Assembly (NCBI RefSeq): GCF_002354895.1 | Contig: NZ_CP023439.1 | Span: 3,162,001 to 3,226,000, forward strand | Source: Thauera sp. K11 | GTDB taxonomy: Bacteria; Pseudomonadota; Gammaproteobacteria; Burkholderiales; Rhodocyclaceae | Direction of reading: 5' to 3' | DNA: 64,000 nt | Shown here: positions 39,053-50,094 of the stretch, one piece after another | Layout: each line of letters opens with the position of its first letter | How positions within the stretch are numbered: position 1 is the first letter of the stretch | Made by a program: the position numbers and the translations under genes | Notes under the pieces: generated by a model | The model's input: only the letters and a program-made list of their open reading frames with translations | Told to the model about the DNA's origin: nothing | Databases searched by the model: none

Positions 39053-39745
39053 ATGGCTGCGGACACCGTCCCCGCCCCCGGCAGCGACGGCCGGCTCGGC
39101 GCGCTCTATCCCGTGCTCGGCGCGCTGTCGCCGGCTGCGCGCGCCCGACTGCAGGCCAGCGCGCGCTGGCTGAAGATGCCCGCCGGCGCCCTGCTGTTCG
39201 ACGACCGCCAGTCCTGCGAGGGTTTTCCATTCGTCGTCGAGGGTTCGGTGCGCGTCGCCAAGTGCGCACCCAGCGGCCGCGAGTTGCCGCTGTACCGGGT
39301 GAGCCCGGGCGAGACCTGCATCATCTCGTCGTCCTGCCTGCTCGGCCACGAAGACTACAACGCACGCGGCGTCACCGAGAGCGACACGCTGCTGATGCTG
39401 CTGCCCAAGGCGGTGTTCGACGACCTGCTCGGCGAGCCCGCCTTCCGCGGCTTCGTGTTCCACCTGTTTGCCGATCGCATCGCCGACCTGATGCAGTTGA
39501 TCGACGAGGTCGCCTTCCGCAAGCTCGACCAGCGCCTGGCCGCCCTGCTGCTGGGCAAGGGGCACACGCTGCGGGTCACCCACCAGCACCTTGCCGACGA
39601 ACTGGGCAGCGTGCGCGAGATCGTCAGCCGCCTGCTGAAGGGCTTCGCCGACCAGGGCCTGGTGCGGCTGTCGCGCGAGCAGATCGAGATCCTCGACGCA
39701 CCCGGCCTGCGCCGGCTCGCCGCCGGGGAAGCGCGCCACTCGTGA
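39053..39745 (+). CDS. Crp/Fnr family regulator with conserved cysteines
   Basis: 230 residues: cyclic-nucleotide-binding-like beta barrel (FPFVVEGSVRVAKCAPSGREL), a sensor segment with CIISSSCLLG, a dimer helix and a C-terminal winged helix with TLRVTHQHLADELGSVREIVSRLLK as DNA-reading element. The cysteines (three within the barrel region) are not the Fnr N-terminal cluster; they suggest redox, sulfur or haem sensing, which is inference. A perfect palindrome TGTAACCGCGGTTACA lies 71 bases downstream of its stop, ahead of a DUF2892 gene that is its likely target. Confidence 0.9.
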   Translation: MAADTVPAPGSDGRLGALYPVLGALSPAARARLQASARWLKMPAGALLFDDRQSCEGFPFVVEGSVRVAKCAPSGRELPLYRVSPGETCIISSSCLLGHEDYNARGVTESDTLLMLLPKAVFDDLLGEPAFRGFVFHLFADRIADLMQLIDEVAFRKLDQRLAALLLGKGHTLRVTHQHLADELGSVREIVSRLLKGFADQGLVRLSREQIEILDAPGLRRLAAGEARHS

Positions 39746-39815
39746 GCAGACCCGCCTGCCGCGCGCTCGCGCAACGGGGAAGCGGGAAACGCGGCAGCCA
39801 GTCGCCGGCGCGCTG

Positions 39816-41152
<1,337 letters not shown>

Positions 41153-41238
41153 GCCGGTCGGGCCCTGCGTCCGGGCGGGCAGCGGCCGCCCAGTGCCGGC
41201 CCTGCCCAGTGCGCGGCGCCCAGGCACCGGAGGCAAGT

Positions 41239-41667
41239 TCAGACCGTTGCATTGCGCAGGATCTTCGCCAGCAGTTCGACGCCGGCCTGCAGTTCGGCGT
41301 CCGCCAGCCCGGACAGCATCTGCTCGCGTACGGCCAGCACCTCGGGGTCGATCTGCGCCATCAGGGCCCGGCCGTCGGGCGTGATGTCGACGTGTTTCTG
41401 CCGCCGGTCGCGCCCGTCCGGCTCGCGCCGCACCAGCCCGAGCTTTTCCATGCGGTCCAGCAGCCGTACCAGGGTCGGCGTTTCGACGCCGATGCCGGCG
41501 GCAAGGCTGCGCTGGTTGTAGCGTTGCTCCGCCGCGAGCAGCAGCTTCAGGATGCGCCAGGTGGAATAGCTCATGTCCCACGGGCGCAACCGCTCGTCGA
41601 CCCGGCCCCGCCAGACGACGGCGCAGCGATACAGCATCACGGCGAATTCTTCCCGCTTCGGCTTCAT
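41239..41667 (-). CDS. MarR family transcriptional regulator
   Basis: 142 residues with the MarR winged helix: MSYSTWRILKLLLAAEQRYNQRSLAAGIGVETPTLVRLLDRMEKLGLVRREPDGRDRRQKHVDIT. It is divergent from an MFS exporter, and three TTAGCA/TGCTAA half-sites lie between the two starts (41668-41698), so it is a probable repressor of itself and of the exporter, released by a ligand. The start may be 41667 or the ATG at 41676; the latter lies inside the operator. Confidence 0.92.
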   Translation of the reverse strand: MKPKREEFAVMLYRCAVVWRGRVDERLRPWDMSYSTWRILKLLLAAEQRYNQRSLAAGIGVETPTLVRLLDRMEKLGLVRREPDGRDRRQKHVDITPDGRALMAQIDPEVLAVREQMLSGLADAELQAGVELLAKILRNATV

Positions 41668-41698
41668 TGTTAGCATGCTAATTATTTTACTGCTAACA
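41668..41698. promoter_or_regulatory. MarR operator with three half-sites
   Basis: TTAGCATGCTAA (41670-41681) is a perfect 12-bp palindrome, and TGTTAGCA (41668-41675) is also the inverted match of TGCTAACA (41691-41698), 15 bases apart. It covers the AT-rich divergent promoter region of the regulator and the MFS gene. Confidence 0.75.
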
Positions 41699-41727
41699 TG
41701 TTGCCTTCTGCCTGCCGATCCGTCCAG

Positions 41728-43149
41728 ATGTATCCGCTGCCCCGCGCCGTATCCTTCGACGCCTTGTCGCAACGCCATGGCAAGCGCTACAAGTGGCTGG
41801 TCCTGCTCGTCGCCGGCCTCGGCGTGATCGCCGGCGTGCTGTCGACCACCAGCTTCAGCGTCGCCGTGCCCGCCCTGATGCGCCAATTCGGCCTCGGCCA
41901 GGAACAGGTGCAATGGACGATGACCGGCTACATGGCGGCGATGACGGTCGGCATGCTGCCCACGCCGTGGATCCTGGACCGCCTGGGTTTTCGCAAGCTC
42001 TTCCTCGGCGCCATCGTGCTGCTCGCGGTCACCAGCATCGCCGGCAGCCTTGCAACGGACTACCGGCTCGTCGTCGCCATGCGCATCCTGCAGGGGATGG
42101 CGGCGGGCGTGCTGCAGCCGATGGGCACGCTGGCCGTCGTGCGCCTCTTCCCCGACCGGGGCCAGGGCCGCGCATCGGGCATTCTCGGCTTCGGCATCGT
42201 GCTGGCGCCGGCAGTCGCACCCAGCCTGGGCGGCGTGCTGCTCGACCATTTCGGCTGGCCGGCGATCTTCCTGATCAACCTGCCCGCCTGCCTGCTCGCC
42301 GGGCTGCTCGGCCTCTACCTGCTGCCGCTGCCGCGCGAGGTGGTCCGCCACAAGTTCGACTGGCCCGGCGTGGCCCTGCTGACGGTGTCGACGCTGGCCA
42401 TCGTCGAAGGCATCGCCAGCCTGCAGCACAGCGGGCCGGCGGCGGGCTGGACGCTGCTCCAGTTCGGGCTCGCGGCGCTGGCCGTCGGCGGCTTCGTGCT
42501 GCACGCGCGCAGGGCGAGGCATCCCATCATCAGCATCGGCCTGTTCCGGCGGCGTTCCTTTTCGATGGGTACGCTGGTGTCCTTCGCCTACGGTTTCGGG
42601 CTGTTCGGCTCGTCCTACCTGATCCCGGTGTTCCTGCAGCATGCGCTGCATTTCTCGGCCACCGCGGCCGGCACGGCGCTGCTGCCGTCGGGGATCGTGC
42701 TGGCACTGACCATTCCGCTGGCGGGGCGCATGGCCGACCGCCATTCGCCGCAGGCGGTGACGATCGCGGGCCTCGTGCTGTTCTGCCTGTCGTTCGTGTT
42801 CTTCGGCGTGGTGGCGGGGCACATCACCTATCTGGAGATCATCGCCGCGACCATCCTCGGGCGCGTCGGCCTCGGCCTCATCCTGCCGGCCCTGAGCATG
42901 GCCACGCTGAGGCACCTGGAGCCGCACCACCTCAGCCAGTCGTCGGTGGTGATCAGCTACGTGCGGCAGTTGGGCGGGGTGCTGGGAATCGCGATGGCCG
43001 CGGTATTCGTGTCGTGGCGCGAAACCGTCCGCGCAGGAGCGGCCGACGGCGTCGCCGGCGCATACGCCGACGGTTTCATGATGATCGCGGGCGTGTTCCT
43101 GGTCGCGCTCGCGGCGGCCTGCCTGATGAAGGAGAAGGCGCCGCGCTGA
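41728..43149 (+). CDS. MFS drug exporter, DHA2/EmrB type
   Basis: 473-residue (from this start) proton-driven exporter with 12-14 hydrophobic segments. Motif VQWTMTGYMAAMTVGMLPTPWILDRLGFRKLF carries the motif D1/A region and ILQGMAAGVLQPMGTLAVVRLFP is motif B-like. The frame allows an ATG at 41698, but that codon overlaps the MarR operator and would leave no leader, so I prefer 41728. Probably induced when the divergent MarR protein binds its ligand. Substrate unknown. Convergent with cysNC. Confidence 0.88.
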   Translation: MYPLPRAVSFDALSQRHGKRYKWLVLLVAGLGVIAGVLSTTSFSVAVPALMRQFGLGQEQVQWTMTGYMAAMTVGMLPTPWILDRLGFRKLFLGAIVLLAVTSIAGSLATDYRLVVAMRILQGMAAGVLQPMGTLAVVRLFPDRGQGRASGILGFGIVLAPAVAPSLGGVLLDHFGWPAIFLINLPACLLAGLLGLYLLPLPREVVRHKFDWPGVALLTVSTLAIVEGIASLQHSGPAAGWTLLQFGLAALAVGGFVLHARRARHPIISIGLFRRRSFSMGTLVSFAYGFGLFGSSYLIPVFLQHALHFSATAAGTALLPSGIVLALTIPLAGRMADRHSPQAVTIAGLVLFCLSFVFFGVVAGHITYLEIIAATILGRVGLGLILPALSMATLRHLEPHHLSQSSVVISYVRQLGGVLGIAMAAVFVSWRETVRAGAADGVAGAYADGFMMIAGVFLVALAAACLMKEKAPR

Positions 43150-43170
43150 ACACGGATCCCCGGGGAGCGA

Positions 43171-43202
43171 GCCGCGGCGCCGCTCCCGCCCGGCGCCGCG
43201 GC
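43171..43202. terminator. hairpin between convergent MFS gene and cysNC
   Basis: GCCGCGGCGCC (43171-43181) and GGCGCCGCGGC (43192-43202) are perfect 11-bp inverted copies over a 10-base loop. No T-run; probably a bidirectional stem. Confidence 0.45.
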
Positions 43203-43209
43203 GGACTGC

Positions 43210-45126
43210 TCAGGGCGCGCGGCCGGCGATGAGGCCGTGCTGCTCGAGGTAGGCCAGCACCTGGTCGGCCGCCTCCTCGACGGTGCAGGCCGTCGTGTCG
43301 ATGCTCAGTTCCGGCGTTTCCGGGGGCTCGTAGGGCGAGTCGATGCCGGTGAAGTTCTTCAGTTCGCCGCGGCGCGCCTTCTTGTACAGGCCCTTGGGGT
43401 CGCGTTCCTCGGCCACTGCCAGCGGCGTGGCGACGTGGATCTCGACGAACTCGTCGGCCTCCAGCAGCCCGCGCGCCATGCGCCGCTCCGAGCGGAACGG
43501 CGAGATGAACGCGGTCATCACGATCAGCCCCGCATCGACCATCAGCCGGGCCACCTCGCCCACCCGCCGGATGTTCTCCACCCGGTCGGCGTCGGTGAAG
43601 CCGAGGTCCTTGTTGAGCCCGTGGCGCACGTTGTCGCCGTCGAGCAGGTAGGTGTGCCGCCCCATCGCGTGCAGCTTCTTCTCGACCATGTTGGCGATCG
43701 TCGACTTGCCCGCACCCGAGAGGCCGGTGAGCCACAGTACGCAGCCCTTCTGCCCCTTCATCGCCGCACGTGCGGCCTTGTCCACGTCCACGTGCTGGAA
43801 GTGGATGTTGTGCGCGCGGCGCAGCGCGAAGTTGATCATGCCCGCGCCCACCGTATTGCTGGAGAGCCGGTCGATCAGGATGAAGCCGCCGGTGTCGCGG
43901 TTGTGCGGATACGGGTCGAAGGCGATCGGCCGGTCCAGGCTCAGGTTGCACTCGGCGATGCCGTTCAGTTCGAGCTTCTTGGCGGCGATGTGCTCGAGCG
44001 TGTTCACATTGACCTGGTGCTTGATCGCGGTGACGGTGGCCGTCACCGTCTTGGCGCCGACCTTCATCAGGTACGGGCGGCCCGGCAGCATCGGCTCATC
44101 GTGCATCCACACCAGCGTGGTCTCGAACTGGTCGGCCACCTCGGCCGGTGCGTCCACGGTGGAGATGACGTCGCCGCGCGAGATGTCGATCTCGTCGGCG
44201 AGCGTGAGCGTCACCGACTGGCCGGCCACCGCCTGCGCCAGGTCGCCGTCGCGGGTGACGATGCGCGCCACCGTGCTCTGGCGCCCCGAGGGCTGCACGC
44301 GGACGCGGTCGCCCGGGCGGATCACGCCGCTGGCCACCTGCCCGGCAAAGCCGCGGAAGTCCAGGTTGGGGCGGTTGACCCACTGCACCGGCAGGCGGAA
44401 GGGTTCGCGCTGCATGCGCGCATCGTCGATCTCGACGGTCTCCAGGTAGCCCATCAGCGTGGTGCCGTGGTACCACGGCATGTGCTCGCTGGGCGCGAGG
44501 ATGTTGTCGCCCCTGAAGGCGGACATCGGGATGAAGGTGACGTCCTGCAGCCCGAGTTGCCGGGCGAAGGCGGCGTAGTCCTCGACGATGGCGCGGAAGG
44601 TCTTCTCGGCGTAGTCGACGAGGTCCATCTTGTTGATCGCCACCACGATGTGGCGGATGCCCAGCAGCGACACCAGGTAGCTGTGGCGCCGCGTCTGGGT
44701 GAGGATGCCCTTGCGCGCATCGACCATCAGGATCGCCACGTCGGCGGTCGAGGCGCCGGTGACCATGTTGCGGGTGTACTGCTCGTGGCCCGGCGTGTCG
44801 GCGACGATGAACTTGCGCTTGTCGGTGGAGAAAAAGCGGTAGGCGACGTCGATGGTGATGCCCTGCTCGCGCTCGGCGGCGAGTCCGTCGACCAGCAGCG
44901 CGAAGTCGATCTCCTCGCCCTGCGTGCCCCATTTCCTGGAGTCGGCCTCGACCGCGGCGAGCTGGTCCTCGAACAGCATCTTGGATTCGTACAGCAGGCG
45001 GCCGATCAGCGTGCTCTTGCCGTCGTCTACGCTGCCGCAGGTGATGAAGCGCAGCAGGCTCTTCCTTTCGTGCGCCTTCAGGTACTGCTCGATGTCGGTA
45101 GCGATGAGATCCGATACGTGTGCCAT
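43210..45126 (-). CDS. cysNC: bifunctional sulfate adenylyltransferase subunit 1 / APS kinase
   Basis: 638 residues. The N-terminal GTPase (CysN) has [29 protein letters not shown] and INKMDLVDY, then the EF-Tu-like domains II-III. From about residue 465 the APS kinase (CysC) follows: [22 protein letters not shown] and [16 protein letters not shown]. With CysD it activates sulfate to APS and then PAPS. No PAPS/APS reductase gene is adjacent, and a sulfotransferase plus CysQ are nearby, so PAPS may be used for polymer sulfation. It lies 81 bases downstream of cysD. Confidence 0.97.
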   Translation of the reverse strand: MAHVSDLIATDIEQYLKAHERKSLLRFITCGSVDDGKSTLIGRLLYESKMLFEDQLAAVEADSRKWGTQGEEIDFALLVDGLAAEREQGITIDVAYRFFSTDKRKFIVADTPGHEQYTRNMVTGASTADVAILMVDARKGILTQTRRHSYLVSLLGIRHIVVAINKMDLVDYAEKTFRAIVEDYAAFARQLGLQDVTFIPMSAFRGDNILAPSEHMPWYHGTTLMGYLETVEIDDARMQREPFRLPVQWVNRPNLDFRGFAGQVASGVIRPGDRVRVQPSGRQSTVARIVTRDGDLAQAVAGQSVTLTLADEIDISRGDVISTVDAPAEVADQFETTLVWMHDEPMLPGRPYLMKVGAKTVTATVTAIKHQVNVNTLEHIAAKKLELNGIAECNLSLDRPIAFDPYPHNRDTGGFILIDRLSSNTVGAGMINFALRRAHNIHFQHVDVDKAARAAMKGQKGCVLWLTGLSGAGKSTIANMVEKKLHAMGRHTYLLDGDNVRHGLNKDLGFTDADRVENIRRVGEVARLMVDAGLIVMTAFISPFRSERRMARGLLEADEFVEIHVATPLAVAEERDPKGLYKKARRGELKNFTGIDSPYEPPETPELSIDTTACTVEEAADQVLAYLEQHGLIAGRAP

Positions 45127-45141
45127 CAGCAGGCCTCCTGC

Positions 45142-45205
45142 AGGGCCGCCCCAAAGGAGGCCTTCGCCCCCGCGGGGGCAACGAACGAATGTGAGTGTGG
45201 GGGCC
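45142..45205. repeat. CCCCCAC...CTC / CCCCGCGGGGGC intergenic repeat, copy 2
   Basis: On the minus strand, GGGCCCCCACACTCACATTC is followed by TTGCCCCCGCGGGGGCG and CTTTGGGGCGGCCC. It fills the cysD-cysNC gap and resembles, with its tail, a repeat type widespread in betaproteobacteria. AGGCCTCC/GGAGGCCT flanks add a further 8-bp inverted repeat. Confidence 0.5.
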
Positions 45206-45207
45206 CA

Positions 45208-46125
45208 TCAGAAGTAGCCCTCCTGTTTCTTCTTCTCCATCGAACCGGCCGAATCATGGTCGATCACCCTGCCCTGGCGCTCGGATGTCCGGGTCAGCAG
45301 CATCTCCTGGATGATGGCCGGCAGCGTGTCGGCCTCGGACTCCACCGCGCCGGTGAGCGGGTAGCAGCCCAGCGTGCGAAAGCGCACCTTCTTCCGCATC
45401 GGCACTTCGCCCGGCAGGAGCGGCATGCGCTCGTCGTCGACCATGATCAGCGTACCGTCGCGCTCGACCACCGGCCGCTCCGCCGCGTAGTACAGCGGCA
45501 CGATGGGGACGTTCTCGAGGTAGATGTATTGCCAGATGTCCAGTTCGGTCCAGTTCGACAGCGGAAACACCCGCATCGACTCGCCCTTGTGCTTCCTGGC
45601 GTTGTAGAGCTTCCACAGCTCGGGGCGCTGGTTCTTCGGGTCCCAGCGATGGCCCGCGGTGCGAAACGAGAACACCCGCTCCTTGGCGCGCGACTTCTCC
45701 TCGTCGCGCCGCGCGCCGCCGAAGGCCGCGTCGAAGCCGTACTTGTCGAGCGCCTGCTTGAGCCCCTCGGTCTTCATGATGTCGGTGTGGATGGCCGAGC
45801 CGTGGGTGAAGGGGTTGATGTCCTTCTCGATGCCCTCGGGGTTGATGTGCACCAGCAGGTCGAAGCCGAGTTCGGCCACCATGCGGTCGCGGAACGCGTA
45901 CATGTCGCGGAACTTCCAGCGCGTATCGACGTGAAGCAGCGGAAACGGCGGCCGGGCCGGATGGAACGCCTTCATCGCCAGGTGCAGCATCACCGCGCTG
46001 TCCTTGCCGATGGAGTACAGCATCACCGGATTGTCCGCTTCGGCCACCACCTCGCGCAGGATGTGGATGCTCTCGGCTTCCAGGCGTTGCAGGTGGGTCA
46101 GTGTTGTCGGGTCGATGTTCGGCAT
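45208..46125 (-). CDS. cysD: sulfate adenylyltransferase subunit 2
   Basis: 305-residue catalytic subunit of ATP sulfurylase. The PP-loop-type site is [57 protein letters not shown] and [20 protein letters not shown] segments ([16 protein letters not shown]) follow, and the C-terminus ends KKKQEGYF as usual. Forms a complex with CysN. Divergent from cysQ across 183 bases. Confidence 0.97.
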   Translation of the reverse strand: MPNIDPTTLTHLQRLEAESIHILREVVAEADNPVMLYSIGKDSAVMLHLAMKAFHPARPPFPLLHVDTRWKFRDMYAFRDRMVAELGFDLLVHINPEGIEKDINPFTHGSAIHTDIMKTEGLKQALDKYGFDAAFGGARRDEEKSRAKERVFSFRTAGHRWDPKNQRPELWKLYNARKHKGESMRVFPLSNWTELDIWQYIYLENVPIVPLYYAAERPVVERDGTLIMVDDERMPLLPGEVPMRKKVRFRTLGCYPLTGAVESEADTLPAIIQEMLLTRTSERQGRVIDHDSAGSMEKKKQEGYF

Positions 46126-46308
46126 GGGCGGGATGGGCTGATCGATCTGCCGCGATGCTCGCCCTTCGCGGACGATTGCGGGAGAACGACTTTGACGTGA
46201 GGAGGAAATATTTCCCGAAAGGCCGCTATTAAACCGCGTTCCTGCCGCGCTGAATATAAAGGCGATCGCTAAAATGGCGTCTGCAATGATTCAAACCGGA
46301 TTTCTGCC

Positions 46309-47091
46309 GTGACGAACGCGTCCTGTGCCGAACGCCTCGATCTCATCGAGCACCTGCTTCCCATCATCCGCGCCGCGGGCGATGTGGTGATGGCCGTGTA
46401 TGAAACCGACTTCACCGTCCGCGGCAAGGACGACGCCTCGCCCGTCACCGAAGCCGACGAGCGCGCCGAGGCGCTGATCGTCCCCGCGCTCGACGCCCTG
46501 CTGCCGGGCGTGCCGGTGGTCGCCGAAGAAGCCTTCGCCGCCGGCCGGATACCCAGCGTGGCGGAGCGTTTCTGGCTGGTCGACCCGCTCGACGGCACGA
46601 AGGAGTTCATCAGCCGCAACGGCGAATTCACCGTCAACATCGCGCTGGTGGAAAACGGCGAGCCGGTGCTGGGCCTGGTGCATGCGCCGGCCTTGAAGAA
46701 GACCTTTGCCGGCGCGGCCGGTTGCGGCGCCTTCATCGAGAACTGCATCGGCCGCCGCCCGATCAAATGCCGCCGGCCGCCGCTCGAAGGGCTCACCGTC
46801 GTCGCCAGCCGTTCGCACGGCGACGCTGCCGCGCTCGATGCCTTCCTCGCCGGACGCAAGGTCGCCCAGCTCAAGAGTGCCGGCTCCTCGCTCAAGCTGT
46901 GCCTGATCGCCGCCGGCGAGGCCGACCTGTATCCGCGCCTGGGCCGCACCATGGAATGGGACATCGCCGCCGGACACGCCGTGCTGACCGCGGCCGGCGG
47001 CAGCGTCACCCGCCTGGACGGCAGCAGGCTCACCTATGGCAAGCCGGGCTTCGACAACCCGCACTTCGCCGCCGAGGGCCTGACCGGCTGA
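46309..47091 (+). CDS. cysQ: 3'(2'),5'-bisphosphate nucleotidase
   Basis: 260-residue phosphatase converting PAP, the by-product of PAPS use, to AMP. Inositol-monophosphatase fold: SPVTEADERAEALI, EEAF, FWLVDPLDGTKEFISRNGEFTVNIALVE (the KEFI after DGT is the CysQ signature) and MEWDIAAGHAVLTAAGG. It starts with GTG at 46309. The position beside cysD/cysNC and upstream of an EPS cluster with a sulfotransferase fits PAP removal. Confidence 0.94.
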   Translation: MTNASCAERLDLIEHLLPIIRAAGDVVMAVYETDFTVRGKDDASPVTEADERAEALIVPALDALLPGVPVVAEEAFAAGRIPSVAERFWLVDPLDGTKEFISRNGEFTVNIALVENGEPVLGLVHAPALKKTFAGAAGCGAFIENCIGRRPIKCRRPPLEGLTVVASRSHGDAAALDAFLAGRKVAQLKSAGSSLKLCLIAAGEADLYPRLGRTMEWDIAAGHAVLTAAGGSVTRLDGSRLTYGKPGFDNPHFAAEGLTG

Positions 47092-47225
47092 TTCCGCCCC
47101 TTCGCGGCGACTGCGGCCGGTGGTGCGGGCAACGGTCTTCCCTTTTCCTCCGGCAACCGGCCGCCCGACCGTGCATCCGGCCCCGCGGCACCGGTGCGAA
47201 TCGCCGTCCCCTGATGTACCGCCCC

Positions 47226-47477
47226 TCAGTGCGCCGACAGGCGGCTGACGAATTCCACCACCGAGCCGACGGTGGCAAACGAACTGCCGTCGATCTCGTC
47301 GTCCGGCACGGCGATGCCGAAGCGCTCCTCGATGGCGTGGATCACCGCGAGCACGGCCATGGAATCAAGCTCCGGCAGGTTGCCCAGCAGCGCGGTATCG
47401 GCGTCGAAGCTCAGGCCGCGGCCATTCAGGCTCAGCGTCTCGTCGAGCAGCGACAGGATTTCTTCCTGGATATTCAA
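47226..47477 (-). CDS. acyl carrier protein, exosortase/EPS-associated
   Basis: 83 residues from a TTG start at 47477 (NIQEEILSLLDETLSLNG...). The phosphopantetheine site is LPELDSMAVLAVI, with the Ser in DSM. No ATG fits without a long upstream extension of unrelated composition. It is divergent from the acyl-CoA ligase across 109 bases. In exosortase-A loci such a carrier protein, a ligase and a PLP decarboxylase occur together; their joint product is not established. Confidence 0.85.
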   Translation of the reverse strand: MNIQEEILSLLDETLSLNGRGLSFDADTALLGNLPELDSMAVLAVIHAIEERFGIAVPDDEIDGSSFATVGSVVEFVSRLSAH

Positions 47478-47586
47478 GGGAACCGGTTCTCCAAACCCAA
47501 CACGACCGGCGCGCCGCGACGCGGCCGGTTTCAAGAACGCAGCATTATACTCAGGGTGGTGTAATGCGACTCGATCCAGCCCGCCG

Positions 47587-49170
47587 ATGCCCCCCGCCAC
47601 CCTGCTGCACCAGATCGTCCTGTCGTCCGCCGAGCGCGCCGCCGAACGCGTCGCGCTCACCAGCGGCCAGTCGGCGCTGACCTATGCCGAACTCGCCCGC
47701 CGGTGCGAGGGCTTCGCCAGCGGATTGATGGCGCTCGGCCTGGCGCGCGCGGAACGGGTCGCGGTGTATCTGGACAAGCGCCCCGAATTCGTCGCCGCCT
47801 GCTTCGGCGCGGCCGCGGCCGGCGGCGCCTTCGTGCCGGTCAATCCGCTGCTCAAGCCCGACCAGGTCGGCTACATCCTGCGCGACTGCAACGTGCGCGT
47901 GCTCGTCACCAGCGCCGAGCGTCTCGCCCTGCTGCTGCCGACGCTGGCTGCCTGCCACGATCTGCGCCAGGTGGTCGTGGTCGGCGACCCGCGGGAACTT
48001 CCCGCCGTGGCCGGCGCCTCGGTGCATCGCTGGGCCGAACTGGACGACGCGCCGCCGCACGCCGGGCACCGCGTCATCGACAGCGACATGACGGCCATCC
48101 TCTACACCTCGGGAAGCACCGGACGCCCGAAGGGCGTGGTGCTGTCGCATCGAAACATGGTGATCGGCGCCCAGAGCGTCGCCGGCTACCTTGGCAACCA
48201 CGCCGGCGACACGCTGCTCGCCGCGCTGCCGCTGTCCTTCGACGCCGGATTCTCCCAGCTCACCACCGCCTTCCACGCCGGCGCCCGCGTCGTGCTGCTC
48301 AACTACCTGCTGCCGCGCGACGTGCTGAACGCGGTGGTGCGCGAGCAGGTCACCGGCCTCACCGCGGTGCCGCCGCTGTGGATACAGCTCGCGCAGCTCG
48401 ACTGGCCGCAGACGGTGACCGGACACCTGCGCTACATCGCCAACACCGGCGGCCGCATGCCGCACGACACGCTCGCCGCGCTGCGCGCCAGGCTGCCGCA
48501 CACCCGCCCCTTCCTGATGTACGGACTCACGGAAGCCTTTCGCGCCACCTACCTGCCGCCGGAGGAAGCCGACCGCCGGCCGGACTCCATCGGCAAGGCC
48601 ATTCCCAACGCCGAGGTGCTGGTGCTGCGCGAGGACGGCAGTGAATGCGCACCCAACGAACCCGGCGAACTGGTGCAGCGCGGCGCCCTGGTCGGCATGG
48701 GCTACTGGAACGACCCGGAGAAGACCGCCGAGCGCTACCGCCCGCTGCCGCACGCCGTCGCCGGCCGCGATGGCGGCCTGGTGCTGCCCGAGATCGCGGT
48801 CTTTTCCGGCGACACCGTGCGCCGCGACGAGGACGGCTTCCTGTATTTCATCGGCCGCCGCGACGAGATGATCAAGACTTCCGGCTACCGCGTGAGCCCC
48901 GGCGAAGTCGAGGAGATCCTCTACGCCACCGCGCTGGTCGGTGAATGCGCCGCTTTCGGAATCCCGCACGACACGCTGGGCCAGGCCATCGTCGCCGTCG
49001 TCACGCCGCCGCCCGGCGCCACGGCCGACGCCGCCGCGCTGCTGGCCGAATGCCGCCGGCGCATGCCGGCCTACATGGTGCCGGTGCGCATCGAGATACG
49101 TGAAGGCACGCTGCCACGCAATCCGAACGGCAAGATCGACAGGAAGGCGCTGGCGGCATCGACGATCTAG
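47587..49170 (+). CDS. acyl-CoA ligase (AMP-forming), exosortase A system-associated
   Basis: 527-residue adenylate-forming enzyme. Motifs: TAILYTSGSTGRPKGVVLSHRN (P-loop), YGLTEAFRATYLPPEEA, FLYFIGRRDEMIKTSGYRVSP and the catalytic Lys in PRNPNGKIDRKAL at the C-terminus. Sequence features match the exosortase-A-associated ligase subfamily, which pairs with the carrier protein at 47226 and the decarboxylase at 50095. Probably loads an acyl or amino-acyl group on the carrier. The trio is split here by a nucleotidyltransferase/HEPN pair. Confidence 0.92.
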   Translation: MPPATLLHQIVLSSAERAAERVALTSGQSALTYAELARRCEGFASGLMALGLARAERVAVYLDKRPEFVAACFGAAAAGGAFVPVNPLLKPDQVGYILRDCNVRVLVTSAERLALLLPTLAACHDLRQVVVVGDPRELPAVAGASVHRWAELDDAPPHAGHRVIDSDMTAILYTSGSTGRPKGVVLSHRNMVIGAQSVAGYLGNHAGDTLLAALPLSFDAGFSQLTTAFHAGARVVLLNYLLPRDVLNAVVREQVTGLTAVPPLWIQLAQLDWPQTVTGHLRYIANTGGRMPHDTLAALRARLPHTRPFLMYGLTEAFRATYLPPEEADRRPDSIGKAIPNAEVLVLREDGSECAPNEPGELVQRGALVGMGYWNDPEKTAERYRPLPHAVAGRDGGLVLPEIAVFSGDTVRRDEDGFLYFIGRRDEMIKTSGYRVSPGEVEEILYATALVGECAAFGIPHDTLGQAIVAVVTPPPGATADAAALLAECRRRMPAYMVPVRIEIREGTLPRNPNGKIDRKALAASTI

Positions 49171-49282
49171 CCGGCCCCGCTGGCGGCACCGGACCTCCGG
49201 GACGGCCTCGATCGCCGTGTCGGGTCGTCGCAGTGCCCACGGTGCTAACATTGCCCGCGAATTCGACCAGAAAGAGCACGTC

Positions 49283-49597
49283 ATGCTCAGCAACGAAGTC
49301 CTGCAGGAAATTTCACGACGCATCGCGGCCGCGCTCCATCCGGAGCAGATCATCCTGTTCGGCTCCCACGCATGGGGAACGCCGGGAGACGACAGCGACG
49401 TCGATCTGCTCGTCATCGTGCCCGACTCCGACGAAACCCCGCACAGGCGCGCCGTCAGGGCGCACAGGGCGTTGCGGGGGCTGACCGTGCCGTGCGACAT
49501 CATCGTCCGCACTCAGGCCGAGATCGAAGCGGTGAACCACACGCGCTCGTCGCTGCTCTTCAGGGCCCTGAACGAAGGGAAACGCCTGGATGCGTGA
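49283..49597 (+). CDS. mntA: MNT-type nucleotidyltransferase, antitoxin-like
   Basis: 104 residues with the minimal nucleotidyltransferase motif GSHAWGTPGDDSDVDLLV (GS-X10-DXD). MntA-type proteins neutralise HEPN toxins by adding AMP to them. Its last eight bases overlap the next gene, a HEPN protein, which is the standard layout. The module lies between two genes of the exosortase-A set that are normally neighbours, so it is probably an insertion. Confidence 0.88.
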   Translation: MLSNEVLQEISRRIAAALHPEQIILFGSHAWGTPGDDSDVDLLVIVPDSDETPHRRAVRAHRALRGLTVPCDIIVRTQAEIEAVNHTRSSLLFRALNEGKRLDA

Positions 49598-49985
49598 CGA
49601 CCTCGAGCGCGAAGCGGAAAACTGGCTGCTGCGCGCCCGCGACGACCTCGGCGCCGCACGCAAGCTGCTTGCGGATCCGGACCCGTTTCCCGCCTCCGCC
49701 GCCTACCATTGCCAACAGGCGGCCGAAAAGGCGCTCAAGGCGCTGATCGCGATCACCGACACGCCCATCCCCAAGACGCACGACCTGCGCGCCCTTGTCG
49801 AACGCTGCATCGCAATCGATTCGACGCTGATTTCGCTGAGAGACGCCTGCGAGGAACTGACGCCGTTCGCAACCGAGTTCCGCTATCCGACGGACGTGCC
49901 GGACCCGGATGTCGATGAAGTCCGGCATGCGGCAAACCTCGCGGAGCAAATCGTCCTGGCGGTAAGGGCGAGCCTGCTGCGCTAG
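49590..49985 (+). CDS. hepT: HEPN domain protein, toxin-like
   Basis: 131 residues of the HEPN class: ENWLLRARDDLGAARKLL, AAYHCQQAAEKALKALI and KTHDLRALVERC. It overlaps the nucleotidyltransferase by eight bases, indicating coupled translation. The RNase motif R-X4-6-H of active HEPN toxins is not visible; the Arg-His pairs present are not at that spacing. It may therefore be a diverged or inactive HEPN, or work through another site. Together with the upstream gene it forms a MntA/HepT-like module. Confidence 0.85.
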   Translation: MRDDLEREAENWLLRARDDLGAARKLLADPDPFPASAAYHCQQAAEKALKALIAITDTPIPKTHDLRALVERCIAIDSTLISLRDACEELTPFATEFRYPTDVPDPDVDEVRHAANLAEQIVLAVRASLLR

Positions 49986-50094
49986 AGCCCGGCAGCAAAG
50001 GACTATCGTACGAACACAAGAGGTGACGCCTGGATACCCAGGGCACCTGCCCGCTTTCCCCTCGCAGAATCGTGAAGCCGAGGAACCGTCCGAA

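Noticed and set aside
43237..46200. Long plus-strand open frame across cysNC and cysD.
   Set aside because: Antisense to two clear genes and without any recognisable domain.
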